A DNA stretch of 64,000 bases from contig NZ_JAGSHX010000006.1 in NCBI RefSeq assembly GCF_018138715.1, forward strand, positions 682,001-746,000, written 5' to 3'. This DNA is from Streptomyces asiaticus. GTDB lineage: Bacteria; Actinomycetota; Actinomycetes; Streptomycetales; Streptomycetaceae. The notes under the pieces are model-generated. The model did no database searches, was not told the origin of the DNA, and saw only the letters and a program-made list of their open reading frames with translations. Made by a program: the position numbers and the translations under genes. Within the stretch, counting starts at the first letter, position 1. Each line of letters begins with the position of its first letter. This document shows, piece by piece, positions 1 to 7,969 of this stretch.

Positions 1-80
1 GCCTCCGGGCTCACTCCAGGACATGCCGCAGATCTCACGCCCCCTGGACCACCTCGGCCGCGACGCGCGAACGTACGGCG

Positions 81-1256
81 ATGCGCGCCTATGCGGAACT
101 GATGCGTCATGGATCGGCTCGGCGGCTGATGCTCGCCTCCACCACCGGTAAGCTGCGCTTTGCCATCTTCCCCCTGGCCACCGTCCTGCTCGGACACGGC
201 TCTTCGGGCTCGTTCCTGGACGCGGGGATCGTGGCCGGGGCCTGGAGCGTCGGCGGCACCGTGACGGCGCCGCTCCGGGGCAGACTGGTGGACCGTCATG
301 GGCAACGGTGGCCCATGGGAGTCATGGCCGTGCTCACCGCGCTCGCCGTGGCCGGTCTGGTGACGGCCACGGCGACCACACAGCTGGTGCTCTCCGGCAC
401 GCTCGCCGGGGCGAGCGCACCGCCCATCGTGGCGAGCACACGCTCATTGTGGGCGCGGGCCGTCCCCCACGACCTGCTGCGCGGCGCTTACGCGCTCGAA
501 GCCGTCCTCACCGAGGTGACCAAGATCTGCGGCCCGCTCGTCGCGGCAGCGGCGGCCGTACGGTCCCCCCGGCTCGGGGTGATCGTTGCCGGGGCGCTCC
601 TGGTGGCGGGCTCGTGCCTGGTGATGTCACACCCTCCGGCCCTCTCCACCCTCGCAGCCCCCGCCCCGGACACCGGCAGCCGTGGCGTCCTGAGCTCGCC
701 CGCGCTGCGGCTGCTGCTTCTCACCAACGTCTGCGCCGGAATCTGCCTCGGGGCACTGACGGTCGGCCTTCCCGCCCGGGCCGCCGAGAGTGGTTCGGCG
801 GCGGGCGCGGGCTGGATGTTCGCCTGCCTGGGCCTGGGCAGCGCACTCGCCGGCGCACGCTTCGGCACCCGCCACCGCACGGCCCCGCCCGCCACCGGCT
901 ATCTCACCACCCTCACCTGGCTCGCACTGCTTCTGGCCCTCCTGGCCGCCATATCGGCACCCCCGCTCATGGCGCTCCTCCTCACCCTCGCAGGCGCGGC
1001 GTTCGCCCCCATGACCGTCTGCCTGTTCGAACTGCTGGACGCACACGCGCCCCGTGGCACGGCCGTCGCGTCCATGATGTGGATGGTCGCAGGCGAGGAA
1101 CTCGGCATCGCCGCCGGGACCATGGCCACCGGAGCCCTGGCCCAGCAGGCGGGCACCTGGCCGACCCTCGTCCTCGCGGCGGCGGCATGCGGACTCGGCG
1201 CCACGATCACCGCGCTGCGCATCACCGAATTGGCCTGTGACGAACGATCACCGTGA
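81..1256 (+). CDS. MFS transporter
   Basis: A 391-residue hydrophobic protein with about 11-12 alternating Ala/Leu/Val-rich membrane segments. The loop RGRLVDRHGQRWPMG (near residue 66) resembles the cytoplasmic loop between helices 2 and 3 of the major facilitator superfamily. Such proteins export drugs or small metabolites by proton antiport; the substrate cannot be read from sequence. No strong ribosome-binding site precedes the ATG at 81, and an in-frame ATG at 102 is an alternative start. Its own operon partners may lie left of the window; a long repeat-filled gap follows. Family is clear, substrate unknown. Confidence 0.85.
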   Translation: MRAYAELMRHGSARRLMLASTTGKLRFAIFPLATVLLGHGSSGSFLDAGIVAGAWSVGGTVTAPLRGRLVDRHGQRWPMGVMAVLTALAVAGLVTATATTQLVLSGTLAGASAPPIVASTRSLWARAVPHDLLRGAYALEAVLTEVTKICGPLVAAAAAVRSPRLGVIVAGALLVAGSCLVMSHPPALSTLAAPAPDTGSRGVLSSPALRLLLLTNVCAGICLGALTVGLPARAAESGSAAGAGWMFACLGLGSALAGARFGTRHRTAPPATGYLTTLTWLALLLALLAAISAPPLMALLLTLAGAAFAPMTVCLFELLDAHAPRGTAVASMMWMVAGEELGIAAGTMATGALAQQAGTWPTLVLAAAACGLGATITALRITELACDERSP

Positions 1257-1680
1257 GGCGAGCGAAAAGCCACTCGGCTCCGGCGGGCCGCTACGGGGTG
1301 TCCGACGGAACGTGACGCCTGCGGCGGGCTGCTCCCCTCCCCGCCCCTTCCCACGCAGCATCGATATGCGGCTCCGCCGCGTGGGGGCTCCGCCCCAGAC
1401 CCCGGGGCCCAGGGGCGAAGCCCCCGCGTGGTCCGCCGGACATCCCCTAGACGCAATGCCGGGACTCTGTTGGTGCCCCGACGCCTGGCACGGCCGCTCG
1501 CCGCGTTGTCGCGTCACCCGAGTACGCCCAAGTAACGAGGGCGACGCTCCGCCTTGCGATCGACCGCACCAGCCTCCCCCAGCTACCGCTGGGAGGTGCC
1601 CCCGCTCGCGGCCGGGCGCCCCCTTTGACGACAGACCCTAGGCGGATCGGCGGAAGTCGGCTGCGTTCGGTGCGCCCCGA
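1257..1680. repeat. Gene-free gap made of Streptomyces intergenic repeat modules
   Basis: No convincing gene is seen. About 1317-1445 carries the GC-rich module (CCCCGCCCCTTCCC, GCGGCTCCGCCGCG, GGCTCCGCCCCAGACCCC) that recurs near 11.93 kb, 16.97-17.13 kb and inside ureF near 28.0 kb. About 1490-1610 carries a second module with the hairpin CCCAGC-TACC-GCTGGG and the block CGCCTTGCGATCG. That module also forms the interior of the inverted-repeat element at 45.6-45.8 kb, but with the blocks in the opposite order. Confidence 0.7.
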
Positions 1681-1797
1681 AGGGGCGCGGGGCTGTGTCG
1701 AAGTGCGGCTCCGCCGCGCGGCTGTGTCGATATGCGGCTCCGCCGCGTGGGACCAGCCACGACGGCGCCGCGGACGATCGACGGCAGGTCAGGGCAC
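1681..1797 (-). repeat. 3'-UTR repeat element, copy 1
   Basis: Lies directly after the stop codon of the minus-strand gene ending at 1812. Read with that gene it contains GTCGATCGTC, GCGGCGCCGTCGTGGC, two copies of GCGGCGGAGCCGCA each followed by ATCGACACAGCC or TTCGACACAGCC, and a GCGCCCC hairpin. The same blocks in the same order follow the prenyltransferase stop codon at 9716-9806. Position and hairpins suggest it acts as a transcription terminator. Confidence 0.65.
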
Positions 1798-1811
1798 TTC
1801 CAGCGGAGCGC

Positions 1812-2324
1812 TCAGCGGAACAGCACACCCGGGAGGCCGGGGCGGTCGACGGCCTCCTGGAGGGCGGCGCGCAGGGTGTGGCTGTCGGTGAGGGGGCCGC
1901 CGGGCCGGATCAGCCAGACATGGCCCTGCCGTACGCAGCCGGGCCTGGGGCAGCGCAGCACCCGGCCCGGCCCCGCCGCGGCCACCGTACGGCGGCGGGC
2001 GTACACCGTCCCGGCCAGCCAGACCTTCCACTCGGCCGCGGCTCCGGGCGGCACGAGGAAGGAGAGCACATGGCTGGCGGTGGCCAGCATCACCGGCCCC
2101 GCCGCATCGCGCCGTTGCAGCGCCTGGATCACCGCGGTGCCGATGTCGTCGCACATCCGCACCAGGTCGAAGACCGGGCCCACCGGCAGATCCGCGAGGC
2201 CGGTGCCGCTGGCCCACTGGAGCCGCACCCGCCCGGGGTCGTCGCTCGCGGACAGCAGCCATTCGGCCGCGTCGGTCTCCACGGTGACCCGCGTCCGGCG
2301 CTGCCCCCGCGCCCCCGCGTTCAT
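1812..2324 (-). CDS. Hypothetical protein coupled to RsbW-like ATPase gene
   Basis: A 170-residue soluble protein I do not recognise. The ATG at 2324 overlaps the stop codon of the upstream ATPase gene as ATGA, so the two are translationally coupled. The middle has a plausible globular core (VFDLVRMCDDIGTAVIQAL) and the C-terminal half has a CPRPGC pair near residue 126. Similar unknown genes often follow RsbW-like ATPases in Streptomyces, so a role in the same signalling unit is inferred from coupling alone. Confidence 0.7.
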   Translation of the reverse strand: MNAGARGQRRTRVTVETDAAEWLLSASDDPGRVRLQWASGTGLADLPVGPVFDLVRMCDDIGTAVIQALQRRDAAGPVMLATASHVLSFLVPPGAAAEWKVWLAGTVYARRRTVAAAGPGRVLRCPRPGCVRQGHVWLIRPGGPLTDSHTLRAALQEAVDRPGLPGVLFR

Positions 2325-2890
2325 GAGGTGGCCACCAGTGGCAGGGTGAACCACACCTTCTTCCCCCGGACTCCGGGGTCGGGCGGCTCGGTGCCCCAGT
2401 CGGCCGCCAGGTCCTCGACGATGGCCAGCCCCCGTCCGGACTCCTCGGTGGGCTCCGGCGTGCGGGCGACCGGGACCACCGGCGAGCCGTCGGCCACCTC
2501 CACCCGCAGCTCACGGCCGAAGCGTTCCAGCGAGACGGTGATGGTGACGGTGTCCGCGGGGCCGGAGCTGCCGTGCTCCACGGCGTTGGCGAACAGTTCG
2601 TTGGTGGCGAGGACGACATGGTCCACGATCGCGCCGAGCCGCCAGTCGCGCAGATGCCCGGCGACCATCCGGCGCACCGCGGCGGCGCGGTCGGGGAGGG
2701 CGGGGAACTCCGCCCGGAAGAGCCGGCGGGTGTCCAGCGGGATCACCGTCCTCTCCCCTCCGGAGCAGGGGACGGGGATCGCCGCGGCGGCCGGGCCGCC
2801 GGCCGGATCGGTTCCCGGCGCGGCCCGCCCGGTAACCGGCTCGGTTCGCGGGCGGTCCGCGGAGACCGCGACGCCGCGGCTCGGGCCCAT
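2321..2890 (-). CDS. ATP-binding protein, RsbW/SpoIIAB-like (HATPase_c)
   Basis: Predicted GHKL-fold ATPase of the anti-sigma kinase type. The N box NELFANAVEHG is at residues 97-107 and the G box is ESGRGLAIVEDLAADWG. Such proteins phosphorylate or bind anti-sigma antagonists; Streptomyces has dozens of single-domain copies. The ATG at 2890 is preceded by GAGGAGGGCGAGACG. A GTG at 2746 has an even better ribosome-binding site (GGAGGGGAGAGGACG) and would give 141 residues, the usual family size, so the first 48 Pro/Ala-rich residues may be untranslated. The gene overlaps the next one by 4 bases. Confidence 0.8.
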   Translation of the reverse strand: MGPSRGVAVSADRPRTEPVTGRAAPGTDPAGGPAAAAIPVPCSGGERTVIPLDTRRLFRAEFPALPDRAAAVRRMVAGHLRDWRLGAIVDHVVLATNELFANAVEHGSSGPADTVTITVSLERFGRELRVEVADGSPVVPVARTPEPTEESGRGLAIVEDLAADWGTEPPDPGVRGKKVWFTLPLVATS

Positions 2891-3308
2891 CGTCTCGCCC
2901 TCCTCATCGGCCGACGCCGGCCGGTGCGACAGTCCTGGACAGGATCGGCTCACGGTCTCGGTCCTCACGGTCCTCATCGGTCTGTGGGCTCTGGTGGCAT
3001 ACGGGCACATGGGGTGATTGATGTCCGGGTGAGCGGGTAAGCGCATTCTGGTGACCGACGGCGTGGCATCTGAGCTGGTGACAGGCGGTGCGCACGCCCC
3101 ACCCGACCCGCCTGGACCAGCTGCCACGGACGGAGACGGCCCGGTCGCGGTGAGTGCCGGTTACCGGCATGGTTCCTCCTTCGAAGGCAGCGCAAAGCGC
3201 CATCGGTCGCCGTTCAAGTAGACAAACGGTTGGACCGGCCGGCGGGCGAGAGGGCATGGGGGTTGTCCGGTTGTACGGGCGTAGTGGTTCGGGCTGTACG
3301 GTCCGGAC
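2891..3308. promoter_or_regulatory. Divergent intergenic region, 418 bases, no gene seen
   Basis: Lies between the start of the minus-strand ATPase gene and the start of the plus-strand SDR gene and must hold both promoters. The reading frames crossing it lack family motifs and look like extensions of neighbours. The last 60 bases before the SDR carry TTGTCC and TTGTAC elements that could serve as -35 hexamers. No clear operator palindrome is visible. Confidence 0.4.
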
Positions 3309-4133
3309 GTGGCAAGCGTGAGCGAGGGCCGCGAGGGGCGGCCGGGCCCGGGGGAACGGTCCGGTGTGGACGGCAAGCGGGTCCTGGTGACCGGGGGTTC
3401 CCGGGGGCTGGGTGAACAGATCGTACGGCTCCTGGCGGCCGGCGGGGCGCGGTTGGCCACGTGTGCGCGGACCCCGGAGCATCTGCGGTCCCTCACGGCG
3501 TCCCTGGGCGCCGAGGGGCACGGGGAGCCGTTCACCCGTGCGCTGGACGTCACCGAACCGGAGCTGCTGGAGCGGTTCGTGGATGCGGCGGGGATACGTT
3601 TCAGCGGTCTTGACGGCGTGGTGGCCTGCGCCGGCGGTGCCCGCGGCCGCGGCATCGAGGACTCCGGTCCCCAGGACTGGTCGCTGACCTGGGAGATGAA
3701 CGTCGGTCATACGGCCCGGCTGGTGAGGGCCGCGGTGCCGCATCTGCGCCGGGCGGGCGGCGGCTCCGTGGTGGTGATCGCCTCCATCTCCGGCTGGAAG
3801 CCGGGGCCCCAGGCGCAGTACGGGGCGGCCAAGGCCGCCCAGATCCATCTCGCGGCCTCACTCGCCCGTGAGCTGGGCCCGGACGGGATCCGGGTGAACG
3901 CCGTCTCCCCGGGGTCCATGCTGATCCCCGGGAAGCGGTGGGACCGGATGCGCACCGAAGAGCCCGAGGCCTACGCCCGGTTCACGGCCGAGCTGCCGCG
4001 CGGTGAACTGGTCACCCCGCGGGAGGTCGCCCAGGTCGTGGCGTTCCTGCTCTCGGACGCCTCGAGCGGGGTCTCCGGTGCGCATCTGCCCGTGGACCGA
4101 GCCCAGAACGCCCCCACGCCGGGAGGCTATTGA
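3309..4133 (+). CDS. SDR family oxidoreductase
   Basis: Short-chain dehydrogenase/reductase of 274 residues. The Rossmann dinucleotide motif TGGSRGLG is at 28-35, followed by ACAGGA at 106-111 (the NAG-type motif). The catalytic Ser-Tyr-Lys are S159, Y171 and K175 (QYGAAKAAQ), and RVNAVSPG marks the C-terminal half. These enzymes use NAD(P)H to reduce or oxidise alcohols and ketones; the substrate is unknown. GTG at 3309 is the first start; GTG at 3318 is possible. The stop codon merges with the first base of the inverted-repeat element that follows. Confidence 0.88.
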   Translation: MASVSEGREGRPGPGERSGVDGKRVLVTGGSRGLGEQIVRLLAAGGARLATCARTPEHLRSLTASLGAEGHGEPFTRALDVTEPELLERFVDAAGIRFSGLDGVVACAGGARGRGIEDSGPQDWSLTWEMNVGHTARLVRAAVPHLRRAGGGSVVVIASISGWKPGPQAQYGAAKAAQIHLAASLARELGPDGIRVNAVSPGSMLIPGKRWDRMRTEEPEAYARFTAELPRGELVTPREVAQVVAFLLSDASSGVSGAHLPVDRAQNAPTPGGY

Positions 4134-4212
4134 GAGCCTGTGTCATATCCTCGGCCGGGCGTGCGACGCCTGGCACGCACGCTGATCCGACCGTGGATAT
4201 GACACAGGCTCT
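4133..4212. repeat. 80-bp MITE-like inverted-repeat element
   Basis: The ends AGAGCCTGTGTCATATCC (4133-4150) and GGATATGACACAGGCTCT (4195-4212) are perfect 18-bp inverted repeats, and the match extends to 22 bp with one mismatch. The inner arms GCGTGC and GCACGC can also pair. The first base is the last base of the SDR stop codon. It sits between convergent genes (SDR and the NsdA-like gene) and could terminate both. The end sequence resembles insertion-sequence ends, so a small non-autonomous element is inferred. Confidence 0.6.
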
Positions 4213-4327
4213 GCCCCCGGCGCTCCCCCGAGCGGAGGCGCTCCGGACACGCCACCGGCCGCTCACACGGAGCGGCCGGAGACTTCACTCGAGGCTCCGG
4301 CGGGGCGAGGCCCCGAGGCCGGATGCC

Positions 4328-5731
4328 TCAGGCGGCCACGCCCAGCACGGTCCGGGAGCGCTGCTCGAACTCCCTGACCATGGGCTCCCCGCGGTGCGGC
4401 CGCAGCCGGGTGCGGAAGTCGCGCAGCGCCTGGATCGAGCGCTCGCTGTGCACCCCGCTGAGCGTGTCGAGTGCCTCGCCCGCGGTGCCCACGGCCTCGT
4501 CCAGCCGGTTCTGCTGGAGGTAGGCCGTGGCCAGCACGGATCTGCTGATGGCCTGGCGCCGACGCCGGTCGGCGTTGGCGCGCACGGATTCGGCGGCGGC
4601 GTGCTCGGCGTCCGTGGCATTGCCCAGGTCGCGGAAGCACAGCGCCGCCTCGGCGGCCAGATAGTGGTGGTCGAGGAAGCGCACCCAGGGCGACTCCTGC
4701 TCGGGCCCCTGGCTGGCGGCCAGTTGGGCCTCGGCCGTACGCAGCGACTTGGACGTCTCTCGGGGCTGGTCCAGTGCGGCGTAGCCACGGGCGGCCATGG
4801 CGTGCAGCCGCATCAGCCCGAGCGGGCTTCCGGCGTGCTTGGCGGTGGCGACACCGACCCGGGCCAACTCGACCCCCGCCTCGGGCTGGCCCAGGTTGGT
4901 CGCCAGATGGGACAGGCCGGCCAGGATCTGACCGCCCAGGACCCGGTCGCCGCCCTCGGCGCACAGCCGCAGCGCCTGGGTCATATAGCGCTGGGCCAAG
5001 CCGTATTCGGCGTTGTCATAGCTGCTCCAGCCGGCCATCGCGGCCAGCTTGGCGGCGGCGGTGAACAGCTGGCGCCGCTCCTGCGGTGGCGCGCCGCGCT
5101 GCTGGAGCATGGGGACGACCTCGGTCGAGAGATAGAGCACGATGCTGGCGCGGACCTGGCCGCCGCCGAAGCGATTGTCCATCTCGTCGAACATGTTGAT
5201 CGCCGCGTGGACCTGTTCGACGCGGCCGCCTTCGGCCGCGGGTGCGAGCCGGGCGGTGTCCTGGTTCTCGACCAGCCACAGCAGCCATTCGCGCTGTGGG
5301 GTCACCAGCGCGCCGGCGACGAAGGGCACCGCACCCAGCAGGCTGCGGCGGGATATGTCGGTGGAGCCGAGTTCGGCGAGCGTGTGCAAGGTTTCGCTTA
5401 CGTCCTCCCGGTAGGCCAGCGCCCGGGCCACGACCGGTCGCTGTCGGTCGGAGATGAACCCCAGCTCGGCGGGGCCCACGGGCCTGCCGAGCCGGTGGGA
5501 GAGCACGGCGGCGATCAGCTCCGGCGTGGTGCCGCGCGGCTGTCCGCCTTGCAGCCAGCGGGTGACGGACGCCTTGTCGTAGTTCGACTCGCGCCCCTGC
5601 CTACGGCCCAGTTCATTGACCCGCAGGGCCAATGAGGCGTAGGAGCACCCGGATTCCTTCAGGGCGGCGGCCAACGCGCTGTTGGCCACGGTGGCTTGGC
5701 GCCCGCTTACCGGCTGTGCCTGATGCGTCAC
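4328..5731 (-). CDS. NsdA-like XRE/TPR transcriptional regulator
   Basis: Large regulator of about 467 residues. An N-terminal helix-turn-helix-like region (LAAALKESGCSYASLALRV, then a VTRWLQGGQPRG segment) is followed by about 350 residues of tetratricopeptide-type helical repeats. The layout matches Streptomyces regulators such as NsdA, which represses sporulation and antibiotic production; equivalence to a specific member is inference. The frame stays open to an upstream ATG at 5791, but the added residues look non-coding, so I chose GTG 5731, preceded by GGGGACGGTCAC. It is divergent from the XRE gene at 6009. Confidence 0.8.
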   Translation of the reverse strand: MTHQAQPVSGRQATVANSALAAALKESGCSYASLALRVNELGRRQGRESNYDKASVTRWLQGGQPRGTTPELIAAVLSHRLGRPVGPAELGFISDRQRPVVARALAYREDVSETLHTLAELGSTDISRRSLLGAVPFVAGALVTPQREWLLWLVENQDTARLAPAAEGGRVEQVHAAINMFDEMDNRFGGGQVRASIVLYLSTEVVPMLQQRGAPPQERRQLFTAAAKLAAMAGWSSYDNAEYGLAQRYMTQALRLCAEGGDRVLGGQILAGLSHLATNLGQPEAGVELARVGVATAKHAGSPLGLMRLHAMAARGYAALDQPRETSKSLRTAEAQLAASQGPEQESPWVRFLDHHYLAAEAALCFRDLGNATDAEHAAAESVRANADRRRRQAISRSVLATAYLQQNRLDEAVGTAGEALDTLSGVHSERSIQALRDFRTRLRPHRGEPMVREFEQRSRTVLGVAA

Positions 5732-6008
5732 CGTGACCGTCCCCGTTTCGAGCCACGGCGGTCTCTGGGATCCCCGTCGCCCGCCGCCCACCGGTCGGCC
5801 GGGGGCCTCAACGACGTTGTGGACATGGGTGGTTGGGAGCCCTCGCCATCGAGGGTGAGATGGGTCACGCGCTCACTATGCGTGGTGAAGCCGTCACCCC
5901 GCAACCTTCGTTCTGATAATTTCAAAGCGTTCCGCTCGCTCTGTCAGTGTCATCTATCGCGTGGCACACTGTGCAGGCATATGACAGCCATTCCTACGGG
6001 AGGCGGAC

Positions 6009-6875
6009 GTGAGCGAGGCACGGCCGGCCGGCGCCGCCCCCACTGTCTTGCGGAGAGTCCTGGGCAAGCGTCTGCGGCATCTGCGCGAGCGGGCGAAGGT
6101 GTCATTCGAGGAAGCCGCGAAAGCCATCGAGGTCACCCCGTTGACCGTGCGCAGGATGGAAAAGGCGGAAGTCGGCCTCAAGATTCCGTATCTGAAGGAG
6201 CTGCTCCGGAACTACGGCGTCCGCGGTCCGGAGATGGAGGATTTCCTCGCTCTGGCACGCGAGGCCAACCAGCCCGGCTGGTGGCATCAGTTCCGCGATG
6301 TGCTTCCGGACTGGTTCAGTGTTTACGTAAGCCTCGAAAATGAGGCCACCGTCATTCGCGCGTACGAGCCCCACTACGTACCCGGGCTGCTCCAGACGGA
6401 GGACTACGCGCGAGCGGTGCTACGCATGGGCTTCCCGCGTGACACCGAGGAGGAGCTGGAGCGCCGGATCGCGCTGCGGGTCAAGCGCCAGAGCCTGCTC
6501 ACCAAGCCGGAGGCGCCGACCATCTGGGCCATCCTCGACGAGACGGTGCTGCACCGCCCGGTCGGCGGCTCGCGGGTGATGCGCGACCAGATCGACCACC
6601 TCATCGACACCTTGGACATCCCCAAGGTCAGGCTTCAGATCATGCGGTTCGCGGCGGGACCGCACCCCGGGGCGTTCGGCCCCTTCCACTACTTCCGCTT
6701 CGGATTCTCCGAACTGCCGGACGTCGTCTACACCGAGAGCCTCACCGGGGCGGTCTATGTGGACAAGCCGGCCGAAGTCGTCGCCTATCTCGAGGTCCTG
6801 GACCGGATGACGGTCCAGGCCGAGCCGATCGGCGACTCCAGCACCATCCTGGCCGAACTGCGTAAGGAGCACTGA
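6009..6875 (+). CDS. XRE-family regulator with DUF5753 domain
   Basis: A 288-residue protein. The helix-turn-helix is at about residues 18-60 (LRHLRERAKVSFEEAAKAIE, VRRMEKAEVG) and the DUF5753 effector domain at about 95-280 (YEPHYVPGLLQTEDYARAV). This is the WhiJ-like regulator type typical of Streptomyces. The GTG start follows GGGAGGCGGAC. The DUF397 gene starts one base after the stop codon, so the two form the usual regulator/small-protein pair, in which the DUF397 protein is thought to modulate the XRE protein. Confidence 0.9.
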   Translation: MSEARPAGAAPTVLRRVLGKRLRHLRERAKVSFEEAAKAIEVTPLTVRRMEKAEVGLKIPYLKELLRNYGVRGPEMEDFLALAREANQPGWWHQFRDVLPDWFSVYVSLENEATVIRAYEPHYVPGLLQTEDYARAVLRMGFPRDTEEELERRIALRVKRQSLLTKPEAPTIWAILDETVLHRPVGGSRVMRDQIDHLIDTLDIPKVRLQIMRFAAGPHPGAFGPFHYFRFGFSELPDVVYTESLTGAVYVDKPAEVVAYLEVLDRMTVQAEPIGDSSTILAELRKEH

Positions 6876-6876
6876 G

Positions 6877-7116
6877 ATGCATGACCCCGTCTACACCGGA
6901 ATGCCGGCCACGGACCTGGGCACGGAGGGCTGGGAGAAGCCCTGGAGCGGGTCCAACGGCGGCACCTGCATCGAGGCCAAGCGACTGCCGGACGGGCGGA
7001 TCGCGCTGCGCCAGTCCACCGACCCGGCCGGGCCCGCGCTGATCTACACCCGCTCGGAGGTGGCGTCCTTCCTGGAGGCGGCGAAGGCCGGCGAAGCGGA
7101 CTTCCTCATCTCCTAG
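6877..7116 (+). CDS. DUF397 domain protein
   Basis: A 79-residue small acidic protein with the DUF397 signature: a WSGSNGGTCIEAKRLPDG core followed by RQSTDPAGPALIYTRSEVASF. It starts one base after the XRE-DUF5753 stop codon, almost certainly in the same transcript. In Streptomyces these proteins are partners of the neighbouring XRE regulator and are studied in development and antibiotic control; the biochemical role is inferred from that pairing. Confidence 0.9.
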   Translation: MHDPVYTGMPATDLGTEGWEKPWSGSNGGTCIEAKRLPDGRIALRQSTDPAGPALIYTRSEVASFLEAAKAGEADFLIS

Positions 7117-7300
7117 AGCGGGCCGTCCACGGCCGGTTTCCCGAAACTCCCCGAAAACCACTACGCCCGCACAACCGCACAACCCCGCACCGCACTCCCG
7201 TCCCCGCCGTCCCGCCACGCACACTGAAGACGCCGTGGCGGGCGGCGGTGTCGTCCCCCTTGCAGATGTGCAGAGCCCATGGGACCGACAGGATGCCGTA

Positions 7301-7903
7301 ATGAACCTCGACCACGCGGTGACACAACACCGCACCCTGATCGTCGAGGGCTGCGACGGAGTCGACAGGGACGCGCTGCTGACCGGTCTCGCCCGCCGGC
7401 ACGGCTACACCGTCACCCGCGCCTCCCGCGAACTCCCCCATGTCGACCCGGTCCGGCCGTACCGCGAACTCCTCCAGCGCGACGGAGCGCTCGCGGTCGA
7501 CGCCGGGCTGGTCGGTGAGCTCGTCTACGGGCCGCTGCGCCGGGGCCACTCCCGGGTGACGTGGATTCAGGCGTTCGACTTCGCCGAGGCGGTGGCCGAG
7601 CGCCACGGCGCCTTCGTCCATGTGACCGCCCCGGTGCACGTACTGGAGGACCGGCTGGCCGCGCGCGGCGCCTCGGCAGCGGCCCTGGCGGAGATCGACG
7701 CCGCCGTCACCGGCTATGACCACGCCTTTTCCACCCTCGCCGAACACGCCCCGGTGCTCACCGTCGAGGAGCGGCCGGCCTCCGGCGGCGGCCCGGACCC
7801 GGATCCGGGCCACGGCGAGGCGGCACCGGAGCCCCCGGTGGCCTCGTTCGCCCGGCCCTTCCCCCGCATCCGCTCCCCCGGACCGTTCGCCGAGCAGAGC
7901 TGA
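7301..7903 (+). CDS. Thymidylate-kinase-like protein with degenerate P-loop
   Basis: A 200-residue protein whose first half has the layout of a dTMP-kinase-like P-loop NTPase: TLIVEGCDGVDRDALLTGLA near residues 12-31, then a V/YGPLRRGHSRVTW segment and a LEDRLAARG lid-like segment. The Walker A lysine-threonine pair (GKS/T) is replaced by DRDA, so ATP binding by the normal loop is doubtful. The last 45 residues are Pro/Gly-rich and probably disordered. The ATG at 7301 has only a weak ribosome-binding site. Function unknown; a catalytically altered nucleotide-kinase relative is the best description. Confidence 0.65.
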   Translation: MNLDHAVTQHRTLIVEGCDGVDRDALLTGLARRHGYTVTRASRELPHVDPVRPYRELLQRDGALAVDAGLVGELVYGPLRRGHSRVTWIQAFDFAEAVAERHGAFVHVTAPVHVLEDRLAARGASAAALAEIDAAVTGYDHAFSTLAEHAPVLTVEERPASGGGPDPDPGHGEAAPEPPVASFARPFPRIRSPGPFAEQS

Positions 7904-7969
7904 ACTCCCCGGCACCGGCCCTAAGTTGGTGCCCCGCGAATCGCATCCGCACGGCAGGAGACTGGCGCT

